NCBI GenBank assembly: GCA_022574255.1
Contig: JACZSK010000008.1
Location: 1-58,526, forward strand
DNA: 58,526 bases
Source of the DNA: Pseudomonadota bacterium
GTDB lineage: Bacteria; Pseudomonadota; Alphaproteobacteria; Sphingomonadales; SMXR01
Reading direction: 5' to 3'
Positions 44,654-52,971 of this stretch are shown here, piece after piece (within the stretch, counting starts at the first letter, position 1; each line of letters begins with the position of its first letter). A model generated the notes under the pieces. It worked only from the letters and a program-made list of their open reading frames with translations, was not told the origin of the DNA and searched no databases. The translations under genes were made by a program, and so were the position numbers.

Positions 44654-45460
44654 TCAAAGAGTTGCGGGGGTTTGATCGGCGGACTCGCTGTCCGCGCCAA
44701 TTTCGTGGCTGTAGGCGGCGTTCAGCTCGGCGCCGAGGATGAAACCCATCGACACGACGAAAAAGAAGATCTGCGCCACCAGCACGCCCGCCAGACCGCC
44801 ATAGGTAATATCCAGATTGTCGGCGTATTTCAGGTAAGTGGAAAAGCCGGTTGCCGTGGCAATCCACACCACCAGCGCCAAGAGGGCGCCCGGCGAGTTG
44901 TATCGGCGGGCCATGGCCTTGCGCGGCGGGGAAAGCGCGAAATACATCCCCCAGAGCGCCACGAAAAGGGCGGCGGGGCTGATCAGATAGCGCAGCAGCC
45001 GCCATATTTCGTAAATTCTTGGCGGCACCTCGCCGAGCTCGTTGGCGCCCATGAAATCGCTGACCAGATCCAGCGTCACCGGGCCCAGGATCAGCAGAAG
45101 CATGCCGCTGATGGCCAATGTCGCGGCCAGCATGACAATCACCAGGCTTTCCAGCCGCCGCCGCCACAGCGGAGGCTGCAAATGCTTGCCGAAGGCCAGG
45201 TTGACTGCCGTGCGCGCCGCTTCAACGCCCGATGCCGCGGTCCACAGGGCGAACAGGATCGAGATGGTCAGCACTTTGCCGCTGGTGTTCCTGATGATCC
45301 CGTCTATGGGTTTGCGGACCGTTTCGGTCACTTCGGGCGGCAGCGTCTCGAGAATCAGGACAATCGCATCCTGCCCTGCCTGGGTCTGGCCAAAAAGTCC
45401 CGACAGCGCGACGATAAATATCATGAACGGGAAAAAGGACAGCATGCCGAGAAAGGCCAT
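44654..45460 (-). CDS. YihY/BrkB-family inner-membrane protein
   Basis: A 268-residue membrane protein with about six helices, matching the YihY/BrkB family: FFPFMIFIVALSG, a long helix pair LFALWTAASGVEAARTAVN, and FVVSMGFILGAELNAAYSHE near the end. Function is not well known. The start is uncertain: ATG 45460 is the first standard codon, but family-like sequence (LEAFNGFLDNDGPAHAGN) runs upstream in the same open frame to 45571. CTG 45547, with GGGGGA before it, is a possible true start. The frame runs close behind the DnaJ stop. Confidence 0.88.
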   Translation of the reverse strand: MAFLGMLSFFPFMIFIVALSGLFGQTQAGQDAIVLILETLPPEVTETVRKPIDGIIRNTSGKVLTISILFALWTAASGVEAARTAVNLAFGKHLQPPLWRRRLESLVIVMLAATLAISGMLLLILGPVTLDLVSDFMGANELGEVPPRIYEIWRLLRYLISPAALFVALWGMYFALSPPRKAMARRYNSPGALLALVVWIATATGFSTYLKYADNLDITYGGLAGVLVAQIFFFVVSMGFILGAELNAAYSHEIGADSESADQTPATL

Positions 45461-45566
45461 GTTGCCCGCATGGGCCGGGCCGTCATTATCGAGAAAGCCG
45501 TTGAAGGCCTCAAGCAGCCGTCCCAGGTGATGTTTCAGCGTCGACAGTGGTTTTCCCCCGGTGGCC

Positions 45567-46580
45567 TCACTTTACGCCGAATTTGGCGCGGACCGAATAT
45601 TCATGGTTTTTGCGCCATTTGCTGATCGCTTTTTCCAGGTCCGGGTCGGATTTTTCCGGCAGCGCTATCTTGAGAATGACGATCTGATCGCCATGTTTCC
45701 TGCCGCTTTTCAGGCCCTTGCCCTTCAGCCGCAATCTCTTGCCCGATGATGAGCCTTTAGGCACCTTCATGGCTACCGCGCCGGAGACCGTCGGCACCTG
45801 AATTTTTGCTCCCAGCACCGCCTCGTCCACCGTAATCGGCAACTCCAGCAGGATATCGTTGCCCTCAAGCCTGAAAAAGCTGTGCGGTTTTACGGTGATC
45901 TTGATCAGCGCGTCACCGGGCCGCCCCCCGGCCATGCCCCGCGGCCCCTGGCCGGCGAGGCGGATTTGCTGACCGTCCTTGACCCCTTCCGGGATTTTCA
46001 CGTTCAGCGTTTTGCCGGTCTGCAATGTCACCTGGCGGGTGACGCCGCGGGCGGCATCGAGAAAGGGCACGGTGAGCTTGTAAACGGCGTCCTGGCCCTT
46101 GAGTGGCGAACTGCCCGAACGACGTTGACCCGCGCCGGGGCGGCCGCCACGGGCCCCGCGCGCCCTGCCGAAACCAAACAGGTCGGCGAAAATATCCTCG
46201 GCGCTGCCAGAGAAATCGAAGCCTGCGGGGCCACCTCCGCCGGCGCGCCCGCGTCCACCGCCGAAGCCGCGCACACCGCCGCCGAAATTGCGCAGGATTT
46301 CCTCGAAAACCTCGGATTGCTTGGCATCGGCCCCGGCACCGGCGAAGGGATTGCGGATTGCGCCCGAGGCGTCGATATCACCCCGGTCATAGCGTGCGCG
46401 CTGTTCCTTGTCGCCGATAATGGCGTAGGCCGCGGATACTTCCTTGAAGCGCTCGGCGATTGTCTCGTTGCCCATATTGGCGTCCGGGTGCAGCTTCTTG
46501 GCCAGCTTGCGGTAGGCTTTTTTAACCTCCGTCACGCCGGCCGACCTGGACACACCAAGAATCTGGTAAAGGTCTTTCAT
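45567..46580 (-). CDS. DnaJ-like co-chaperone (CbpA type)
   Basis: A 337-residue protein with a J domain (residues 1-68: YQILGVSRSAGVTEVKKAYRK, HPD in KLHPDANMG), a Gly/Arg-rich linker (about 75-145) and C-terminal substrate-binding DnaJ domains (KLTVPFLDAARGVTRQVTLQ, GDALIKITVKPHSFFRLEGND). It lacks the DnaJ Cys-rich zinc region, so it is CbpA type. It works with DnaK in protein folding. ATG 46580 is preferred; longer upstream frame is unlikely. Confidence 0.93.
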   Translation of the reverse strand: MKDLYQILGVSRSAGVTEVKKAYRKLAKKLHPDANMGNETIAERFKEVSAAYAIIGDKEQRARYDRGDIDASGAIRNPFAGAGADAKQSEVFEEILRNFGGGVRGFGGGRGRAGGGGPAGFDFSGSAEDIFADLFGFGRARGARGGRPGAGQRRSGSSPLKGQDAVYKLTVPFLDAARGVTRQVTLQTGKTLNVKIPEGVKDGQQIRLAGQGPRGMAGGRPGDALIKITVKPHSFFRLEGNDILLELPITVDEAVLGAKIQVPTVSGAVAMKVPKGSSSGKRLRLKGKGLKSGRKHGDQIVILKIALPEKSDPDLEKAISKWRKNHEYSVRAKFGVK

Positions 46581-46599
46581 ACTGATGTGCCGAACGCGG

Positions 46600-47070
46600 T
46601 CAGCGGCTTTGCACCACTTTCCAGCTGCCGTCGGGCTGGCGGCAGGCTGTTCCATAGGCTTCAACGGTCTCGCCGCCGATGGTGACGGTCTGCTGGTATT
46701 CCCGGCAATGTTGTCCGCTGTCCTCCCGGTAGGCGGCCTGGGGCGTCACCGTGCCGGAGTAGCCGCTGTCTGGATTAACCCAGCTCGAGGTCACGCCGCT
46801 TTCGGAATATTCCAGAGAATTCTGGGTGCTCGCCCGCATTGCGTCGCGGTCGCGCTGGTCCATGGATTTGCCGATTTCGCTGCCCGCCCAGGCGCCAGCA
46901 AGAGCACCCAGCGCGATGGCAATGCCTTTATGGTCGCCACCAGAAAAGGCGGCGCCGAGAAGACCGCCGCCGACTGCGCCCAGCAACGTGCCTGCCTGCT
47001 GGTTTTCGCCCTGACACGCGGTCAGCGAGACCGCGAGAAGCGGTGCGATAAGGACTTTCCTGTGCCACAT
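46600..47070 (-). CDS. 17-kDa surface-antigen-like lipoprotein
   Basis: A 156-residue lipoprotein with lipobox AVSLTAC (Cys19), a glycine-zipper membrane segment (GTLLGAVGGGLLGAAFSGG, ALAGAWAGSEIG) and a small C-terminal domain with CREYQQTVTIGGETVEAYGTACRQPDGSW. This is the pattern of the rickettsial 17-kDa surface antigen / RT0821 family, a common alphaproteobacterial outer-membrane lipoprotein. It is divergent from pdxH. Confidence 0.9.
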   Translation of the reverse strand: MWHRKVLIAPLLAVSLTACQGENQQAGTLLGAVGGGLLGAAFSGGDHKGIAIALGALAGAWAGSEIGKSMDQRDRDAMRASTQNSLEYSESGVTSSWVNPDSGYSGTVTPQAAYREDSGQHCREYQQTVTIGGETVEAYGTACRQPDGSWKVVQSR

Positions 47071-47214
47071 GACGCATGTTCTCCTGGATACCTGGTGAAT
47101 ACCTGCCAGCGAAGCCGGTTCGCTGTCCAGACCCTATCCTGCCGGATCAATTCGAGTTATACCGTTTTTCCCGACCCTGGGGGAAAGAATAGTGTCAGCT
47201 GCGTTGGAGCTCAT

Positions 47215-47808
47215 ATGAAGTCTGTTGACCCGGAAGTTCCGTTCGACCGCTTTGGCCGCTGGTATGCCCAGGCCAAAACGCAGGAAGACAAGAACCCGAA
47301 TGCCATGGCGCTGGCTTCCGTCGGCCCCGATGGCGCGCCGTCTGTGCGCATGGTGCTGTTGAAGGGGTGGGACGCCAGCGGATTTGTTTTCTACACCAAC
47401 CTGAACAGCCGCAAGGGCCGGGAACTGGCCGAAAACCCCGAGGCGGCGCTGGTTTTTTACTGGCGCAACATGGACCGGCAGGTTCGCATCGACGGTCGGG
47501 TGGCGCAGGTTTCCGACCAGGAGGCCGATGAATATTTCGCCACGCGCGGCCGCGACAGCCAGATCGGCGCCTGGGCGTCCGATCAATCAGCGGTGATGGA
47601 GGGTCGTTTCCGGCTGGAGAAAAATGTTATCAAGTTCGCCGCCAGGTTTGGCATTGGCACCGTGCCGCGGCCACCACACTGGTCGGGCTTTCGCCTGACG
47701 CCACGATCCATCGAGTTTTGGCGGCAGGGAAGCTTTCGCCTGCACAGGCGGGATCTGTATAGCCGGCAGGACGAAGGCGGCTGGAATTTGGAAACGTTGT
47801 TCCCCTGA
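47215..47808 (+). CDS. pdxH: Pyridoxamine 5'-phosphate oxidase
   Basis: A 197-residue FMN enzyme forming PLP, the cofactor of many enzymes here. Features are APSVRMVLLKGWDASGFVFYTN, then SRKGRELAENPEAALVFYW, RQVRIDGRVAQVSDQEADEYF and the C-terminal WRQGSFRLHRRDLY. The ATG at 47215 has GGAG seven bases before it. It is normal length. It stands just left of the MITE-like element. Confidence 0.95.
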   Translation: MKSVDPEVPFDRFGRWYAQAKTQEDKNPNAMALASVGPDGAPSVRMVLLKGWDASGFVFYTNLNSRKGRELAENPEAALVFYWRNMDRQVRIDGRVAQVSDQEADEYFATRGRDSQIGAWASDQSAVMEGRFRLEKNVIKFAARFGIGTVPRPPHWSGFRLTPRSIEFWRQGSFRLHRRDLYSRQDEGGWNLETLFP

Positions 47809-47832
47809 CCAATGCCGGGGTAAGATAAGCAA

Positions 47833-48247
47833 GGGTCCAGACTCACTAATCCGGTTCAATTCTGTTTGGCAAGGAAGACACGAATGCAAGGAAACAGACC
47901 ACAGACAGGGCGGGGGCCCTTTCAAGGGCTGTGTCTGCAGCAGTCGATCTTCCTTGCCCAACCCTCCCCGGCCGGTTTTTCCGGCCAAACGACGCCCGGC
48001 CGGTTCTTTTCCGGCCAAACGACGCCCGGCCGGTTCTTTTCCGGCCAAACGACGCCCGGCCGGTTCTTTTCCGGCCAAACGACGCCCGGCCGGTTCTTTT
48101 CCGGCCAAACAACGAAAGGGCGCGGCGCCTTTACGGCTGGGCATGCGTCGAAACGCCTTGAAAACCTACCAGGTTTCCTGCGACGCTCCTCCTGTTCCAG
48201 CCAAAAAGGCGTGGCGCAGAATGGATCGCATTAATGAGTCTGGACCC
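47833..48247. mobile_element. MITE-like element with terminal inverted repeats, 415 bp
   Basis: The ends are inverted: both start with GGGTCCAGACTCA (13 bp perfect; about 31 bp imperfect): left at 47833-47864, right at 48217-48247. Inside are an inner inverted repeat GGCAAGGAAGA (47868-47878) with TCTTCCTTGCC (47948-47958), a smaller GCCCTT/AAGGGC hairpin, and a tandem array at 47973-48110. No transposase gene is present. The frames running through the array are open in all registers because the unit is 30 bp, and are not taken as real genes. The structure fits a non-autonomous element. Target duplications are not clear. It ends three bases before the cation-efflux ATG. Confidence 0.7.
47973..48110. 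repeat. Tandem array of 30-bp hairpin-forming units
   Basis: Three perfect 30-bp copies (48001-48030, 48031-48060, 48061-48090) are flanked by a 28-bp first copy (47973-48000) and a 20-bp partial copy (48091-48110). Each junction forms GGCCGG and CCGGCC arms around TTCTTTT, so the array can form a row of identical hairpins. Confidence 0.95.
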
Positions 48248-48250
48248 TAG

Positions 48251-49171
48251 ATGATAATGGACTCACCAGACGACAAGGCCCCCGCACTGATGCGGCTGGC
48301 GGCGTGGGCCTCGCTGGCGGTGGCTGGGCTGCTGGTGCTGGTCAAGGCGGTTGCCTGGTTCCTCACCGGCTCGGTGGCGATCCTGGGCTCGCTGGTCGAC
48401 TCGGCGCTGGACGTGGCCGCCTCTCTGGTCAATTTTCTCGCCATCCGGACGGCGCTGGAGCCACCCGATGCCGAGCACCGCTTCGGCCACGGCAAGGCCG
48501 AGGCTATTGCCGGCCTGATCCAGTCGGCGGTGATCCTCGGCTCGGCGGTCTTCCTGCTGTTTCAATCCATTGCCCGCATTGCGCGCCCGGCAACCATCGA
48601 ACATCTCGACCTGGGGATCGGCGTGTCGCTTTTCGCTATCGTCCTGACGCTGGCCCTGGTGATTTTCCAGAAAAAAGTTGTGATGAAAACCGGCTCCGTC
48701 GCCATATCCGCCGATCGCCTGCATTACACCGGCGATCTGCTGCTGAATGTGGCGGTGATTGCGGCGCTGCTGATTACCAGCCTGGGCGGCGTCGGCTGGG
48801 CCGATGGCGCCTTTGGCGTGGCCATCGCCGCATACATCTCGCACACCGCATGGGGCATCGGGCGTTCGTCGGTCGATATGCTGATGGACAAGGAGTTCAC
48901 GCCAGAAGAGCGGGAAGATATTTTCAATCTTGTTCTGGGCAATCACGAGGTCAAGGGCATCCACGAACTGAGAACCCGGCGCAGCGGCCGCCATTCCTTC
49001 ATTCAGATGCATATCGAACTGGACCACGACATGTCGCTTTTCGATGCCCATTCCGTGGCCGACGAAGTAGAGGCGACGGTGGGCGAGGTCTTTCCCAACG
49101 CCGAGATTTTGATCCACACCGATCCGCTGGGCCTGGAAGAGCCACACCATATGACCGATCAACTGGACTAA
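48251..49171 (+). CDS. Cation diffusion facilitator (FieF-type) efflux transporter
   Basis: A 306-residue inner-membrane antiporter exporting divalent metals (Zn, Fe, Cd or Mn) with protons. Six helices are followed by a cytoplasmic domain. The metal-site motifs are SLVDSALDVAASLVNF, HRFGHGKAEAIAGL, and SADRLHYTGDLLLN; the C-terminal domain has HELRTRRSGRHSFIQMHIELDHDMSL. The start is ATG 48251 or ATG 48257. No ribosome site is visible because the MITE-like element ends three bases upstream. Confidence 0.93.
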   Translation: MIMDSPDDKAPALMRLAAWASLAVAGLLVLVKAVAWFLTGSVAILGSLVDSALDVAASLVNFLAIRTALEPPDAEHRFGHGKAEAIAGLIQSAVILGSAVFLLFQSIARIARPATIEHLDLGIGVSLFAIVLTLALVIFQKKVVMKTGSVAISADRLHYTGDLLLNVAVIAALLITSLGGVGWADGAFGVAIAAYISHTAWGIGRSSVDMLMDKEFTPEEREDIFNLVLGNHEVKGIHELRTRRSGRHSFIQMHIELDHDMSLFDAHSVADEVEATVGEVFPNAEILIHTDPLGLEEPHHMTDQLD

Positions 49172-49203
49172 GCCGTCACCTGGAAGAAGGAGATGTCTCG
49201 CCC

Positions 49204-50007
49204 ATGAAACTTGATATCTATCAGCTGGATTCATTTACCCATAAGCCCTTCGCCGGTAATCCCGCCGCCGTATGCCCGCTGGACGACTGGCTGGAGGACG
49301 CGGTGCTGCAGGCCATCGCGCTGGAGAATAATCTCTCCGAGACCGCATTCATTGTGCCGGGCGGCGCGGGTGATGATTTCGATTATCACTTGAGGTGGTT
49401 CACCCCGGCGGTGGAGGTCGAGTTTTGCGGCCATGCCACGCTGGCGGCGGGGAAGGTGGTGCTGGACCACCTGAGACCCGAGTTGGACAAGGTGCGCTTC
49501 ACGGCACGCGTCGGGCCGCTGGCGGTGTCGCGGGACGGGGACCGGTATCTCATGGATTTCCCGCGCCAGGATTCGCAGGTGGTCGATGCGCCTGCCGGAC
49601 TGGCCGAGGCACTGGGTGCGACGCCGGACGAAGTGCTGGAGGGCGGCGAAGGCAATTACCTGTGCATATTCGCCGACGCCGATGCGGTGCGTGCGCTGGC
49701 CCCTGATTTCGGCGCTCTCAAGGCGCTCGGATATTACGGCTTTATCGCCACCGCCCCGGGGGATGAGGGTGATTGCGATGTGGTCTCGCGCTATTTCGTG
49801 CCCGCCTATGGCATTGACGAAGACCCGGTAACCGGCTCGATCCATTGCATGCTGGCGCCCTATTGGGGAACGCGACTGGGTAAATCCGATCTCCACGCCC
49901 GCCAGATATCAGCGCGTGGCGGCGATCTGTGGCTGACGCTTCAGGACCAGCGCGTGCTCATCACCGGCGATTGCGTTGAAGTGATGCGGGGTACGCTGCG
50001 CTTTTGA
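49204..50007 (+). CDS. PhzF-family isomerase-like protein
   Basis: A 267-residue protein with the two-domain PhzF fold. The catalytic Glu is in LENNLSETAFIV; typical blocks are QLDSFTHKPFAGNPAAVCPL, VEFCGHATLAAGKVVL and YGIDEDPVTGSIHCMLAPYWG. Most such genes outside phenazine clusters are uncharacterised isomerases. No phenazine pathway is present here. Starts at ATG 49204; AAGGAG lies some 12 bases before. Confidence 0.93.
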   Translation: MKLDIYQLDSFTHKPFAGNPAAVCPLDDWLEDAVLQAIALENNLSETAFIVPGGAGDDFDYHLRWFTPAVEVEFCGHATLAAGKVVLDHLRPELDKVRFTARVGPLAVSRDGDRYLMDFPRQDSQVVDAPAGLAEALGATPDEVLEGGEGNYLCIFADADAVRALAPDFGALKALGYYGFIATAPGDEGDCDVVSRYFVPAYGIDEDPVTGSIHCMLAPYWGTRLGKSDLHARQISARGGDLWLTLQDQRVLITGDCVEVMRGTLRF

Positions 50008-50023
50008 CGGCACGGCAAAACAA

Positions 50024-50050
50024 AGGGCGGACCCGGTCAAGGCCCGCCCT
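50024..50050. terminator. Terminator hairpin between convergent genes
   Basis: AGGGCGGACC (50024-50033) pairs with GGCCCGCCCT (50041-50050) with one mismatch, between phzF-like and pepF-like stops. On the minus strand it is followed by TTTGTTTT, so it likely ends the pepF transcript. Confidence 0.7.
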
Positions 50051-50066
50051 CCTGAATCTGCTGCGG

Positions 50067-51962
50067 TTACTTCCGGGCGGCGCGGCTGCGCTTCTCCAGG
50101 ATCACCTCAATCTCGTCCATAATGCCGTTCATGCGACCGATCAGGGCTTCGTATGGTGCCTTGGTCGCCAGGTCGATGCCGGCTTCCTTCAGCAACTCAT
50201 AGGGATATTCCGACCCGCCCGCTTTCAGCACATTCAGATAGCTTTCCGCGGCGCCCTCTTCGCCGCCCAGGATGCGCTCGGCGAACTGAACGCCGCCTGA
50301 GATAGACGTCGCGTACTGGTAGACGTAAAAATTACGATAGAAATGCGGAATATAGGCCCATTCGATGGCATACAGCGGGTCAATCTCCATCACCCCCTCG
50401 TCGGCGCCGTGATAGCGGCGCAGCAGGTCGAGATACATCTCGCTCATCCGCTCGCCCGAAAGCGCCTGGCCATTCTCCACCGCCTCGTGAATCTTCAGCT
50501 CAAACTCGGCGAACATGGTCTGGCGATAGAATGTGCCGCGAATGCTCTCCAGTTCCATCCCCAGCAGATAAAGCCGCTCGTCGTCGTTGGTCGCCTTGGC
50601 CATCAGGTCTTCGTTGAGGAACACTTCGGTGGTGGTTGAGGCCAGCTCGGCGGTAAAAGTGGAATACCCCGAATTTTCGCGCGTCTGTGCCCTGCCGGCC
50701 AGCATGGAATGGACGCCGTGGCCCCATTCATGGGCGAAGGTCGAGACGCTCTCATAGTCACTGTTGAAATTCAGCAGCAGATAGGGATGCACCTCGTAGA
50801 CGCCCCACTGGTAGGCCCCCGGCCGCTTGCCGGTCTGGGGAAAGACATGCATCCAGTTTTCCGCGAAGCCGATTTCCAGCATGTCGATATATTCCTGGCC
50901 CAGGGGTTTCGCCGCCGCCAGGGTCAGCGTCTTGGCGTCGTCCAGCGTATAGGTCTTGTCCAGTTGCACCAGCGCCGGGTAGATGTCGTAATAATGCAGG
51001 TCGTCGAGGCCCAGCACCCGCTGGCGGATTTTCAGATAACGGTGAAAGGTGGGCAGGCCCTGGTTGACCGCCTCGATCAGCGTGTAATAGACCGCCTTCG
51101 GGATATTGCTGCCGGACATTGAGGATTCCAGCGCGTTGGAATATTTCCGCGCCTTGGCGTCGAAAATATGGGTCTTCACCTGGGTGTCCAGCGTCTGCCC
51201 CATGGTGTTTTCGTATTCCGCCCACTTGCCCCAGAAGGCATCAAACACGGCCTTGCGGTCGGCGCGGTTGGGTTCCGCCCGATAACGGGTATAGGCGGCC
51301 TGGTTCAGGGTTACTTCCTCGCCGGTCGAGAGCGTGATGGTTGGCCATTTGATGTCCGAGCTGGCAAGGATTCCGTAAATCCGGCCCGGCCCGCCGCGTA
51401 TTTCGCTGGCCAGCGCCATCACCTCTTCGGCCTCGTTGCCCAGTGTATGAGGCCCCTGGCGCAGGATATCGCGCAGGCCGAAGGCATGCTTGGCCAACCC
51501 CGGCTCCTCGGCGATAAAGGCCTCGATCTTTTCAGCGCCGACGCTCAGGATTTCGGGCGGGAAATAGCTGGTCGCCTGGCTGTACCGGGCAAACAGCGAG
51601 CCACCAAGGCTGCGCCGTTCCTGGTTTCCCGAAACGCGCAAATCCTCGTCCGATTTCAGCCCGGCATAAACGAACAAGCGCCCGACTTTAGCCCCGACGT
51701 CGCCACTGGCGTCCAGCGCCTCAAGTAACGTGGCTGCGCTTTCTCCCAGTCGCCCCTTGTAGCCCTCCAGCACGGGCAGCATGGCCAGCAGCGCCTCGCG
51801 GTCCGCCGCCCAGGCCTCCGGCGTTTCGTACATGTCGGTCAGGTCCCATGCGACGACCTCTTTCTCGGCGCTCTGTTCGGCATATGCGGGGGCAATTGCC
51901 AAGCTCAGCGCGACCGCCGCCGTCATGGTGGCAAGGCGGATTCTTCCGGTGGTAATTTTCAT
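50067..51962 (-). CDS. pepF: Oligoendopeptidase F (M3B), exported
   Basis: A 631-residue zinc peptidase. The zinc motif HEWGHGVH is at residues 411-418, and the preceding FNSDYESVSTFA fits the family. A signal peptide (ATMTAAVALSLAIAPAYAEQ) shows export to the periplasm, unlike the cytoplasmic PepF of Gram-positive bacteria. It cuts short peptides of about 6-17 residues. It is a single gene with its own terminator at 50024-50050. Confidence 0.93.
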   Translation of the reverse strand: MKITTGRIRLATMTAAVALSLAIAPAYAEQSAEKEVVAWDLTDMYETPEAWAADREALLAMLPVLEGYKGRLGESAATLLEALDASGDVGAKVGRLFVYAGLKSDEDLRVSGNQERRSLGGSLFARYSQATSYFPPEILSVGAEKIEAFIAEEPGLAKHAFGLRDILRQGPHTLGNEAEEVMALASEIRGGPGRIYGILASSDIKWPTITLSTGEEVTLNQAAYTRYRAEPNRADRKAVFDAFWGKWAEYENTMGQTLDTQVKTHIFDAKARKYSNALESSMSGSNIPKAVYYTLIEAVNQGLPTFHRYLKIRQRVLGLDDLHYYDIYPALVQLDKTYTLDDAKTLTLAAAKPLGQEYIDMLEIGFAENWMHVFPQTGKRPGAYQWGVYEVHPYLLLNFNSDYESVSTFAHEWGHGVHSMLAGRAQTRENSGYSTFTAELASTTTEVFLNEDLMAKATNDDERLYLLGMELESIRGTFYRQTMFAEFELKIHEAVENGQALSGERMSEMYLDLLRRYHGADEGVMEIDPLYAIEWAYIPHFYRNFYVYQYATSISGGVQFAERILGGEEGAAESYLNVLKAGGSEYPYELLKEAGIDLATKAPYEALIGRMNGIMDEIEVILEKRSRAARK

Positions 51963-52102
51963 AACGTGATTTTCTCCTGTCGAACCAATGTTTGCGCCGG
52001 TTGGCCCGGTGTCGGCAAAAGCTGTTCCGCATTTAGCAAAAAAGCCGCTCTCGCGCCAGCCCCCAGCGATGGACGGGGGGTGAGGTGCGGTGAGGCGATC
52101 AG

Positions 52103-52957
52103 TTATTCGCTTAAATAATCGAGGCCGATGTCGACCGCCGGGGCCGACTGGGTGATGCGCCCGACCGAGATGTAATTCACGCCGGTCTCGGCGATGGCGC
52201 GGATGGTCTCAAGGGTCACGCCGCCCGAGGCCTCAAGTTTCACTTTTCCGCCGACCAGTTGCACAGCGTTCCGCAGGTCTTCCAGGCTCATATTGTCCAG
52301 CAACAGCCGGTCAGCGCCCGCCTGCAGCGCGTCTTGAACTTGATCAAGCGTATCGCACTCGATCTCAACGGCCAGGTCGCTGGCCGCTTTTGCCGCCGCG
52401 ATTGCCTCCACTACGCCACTCCCTGCCAAGCCTTTGGCCACGGCGATATGGTTGTCCTTGATCAGGATGGCGTCATACAGCCCCATGCGGTGGTTCTGGG
52501 CGCCGCCCATGCGCGTGGCGTATTTCTCCAACTGGCGCAAGAGCGGCGTGGTCTTGCGGGTGTCCAGCAGCGTCGCATCAGTTCCCGCAATGGCCTCCAC
52601 ATATTGCCGGGTCAGCGTCGCGATGCCCGACAAATGCTGGACAATATTCAGCGCCGCCCGCTCGCCCGACAATAAAGCCCGGGCGTTTCCCGCCACGCGC
52701 ATCATCACATCGCCTGCGGCAATTTCCGCGCCGTCCTCCACCGGCATTTCGGTCTGCGCATCACGGTCGAGGCGTTTGAATATGCTGGCCGCTATGGGCA
52801 GTCCTGCGACCGTCAGGTCTTGCCGCGCGGTCATCGCGGCTTTCAGGCTGGCGCCCTCGGGGATCACCGCCGCGCTGGTTATGTCTCCCAAACCAATATC
52901 CTCGGCCAGGATCGCATCAAGGAAGGTCTCAAGGGCTTCGGGAGGGAGGGGAGACAT
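52103..52957 (-). CDS. nadC: Nicotinate-nucleotide pyrophosphorylase (carboxylating)
   Basis: A 284-residue quinolinate phosphoribosyltransferase that forms nicotinate mononucleotide for NAD. Features are ALLSGERAALNIVQHLSGIATLTRQYV, TLLDTRKTTPLLRQLEKYA and VEIECDTLDQVQDALQAGADRLLLDNMS. It follows nadA by 14 bases in an operon. No nadB is seen in the window. Confidence 0.96.
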   Translation of the reverse strand: MSPLPPEALETFLDAILAEDIGLGDITSAAVIPEGASLKAAMTARQDLTVAGLPIAASIFKRLDRDAQTEMPVEDGAEIAAGDVMMRVAGNARALLSGERAALNIVQHLSGIATLTRQYVEAIAGTDATLLDTRKTTPLLRQLEKYATRMGGAQNHRMGLYDAILIKDNHIAVAKGLAGSGVVEAIAAAKAASDLAVEIECDTLDQVQDALQAGADRLLLDNMSLEDLRNAVQLVGGKVKLEASGGVTLETIRAIAETGVNYISVGRITQSAPAVDIGLDYLSE

Positions 52958-52971
52958 CAGGTCCGGCAGGC

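Noticed and set aside
47973-48110. Tandem array as a CRISPR
   Set aside because: Units are directly abutting with no unique spacers and no cas genes.
47866-48234. Open frames through the tandem array encoding 10-residue repeats on both strands
   Set aside because: The unit is 30 bp, so all frames stay open by arithmetic; there is no ribosome site or family match, and hairpins plus terminal repeats explain the DNA better.
49204-50007. PhzF-like gene as a sign of a phenazine cluster
   Set aside because: No other phenazine genes are present and most stand-alone PhzF relatives are unrelated to phenazine.
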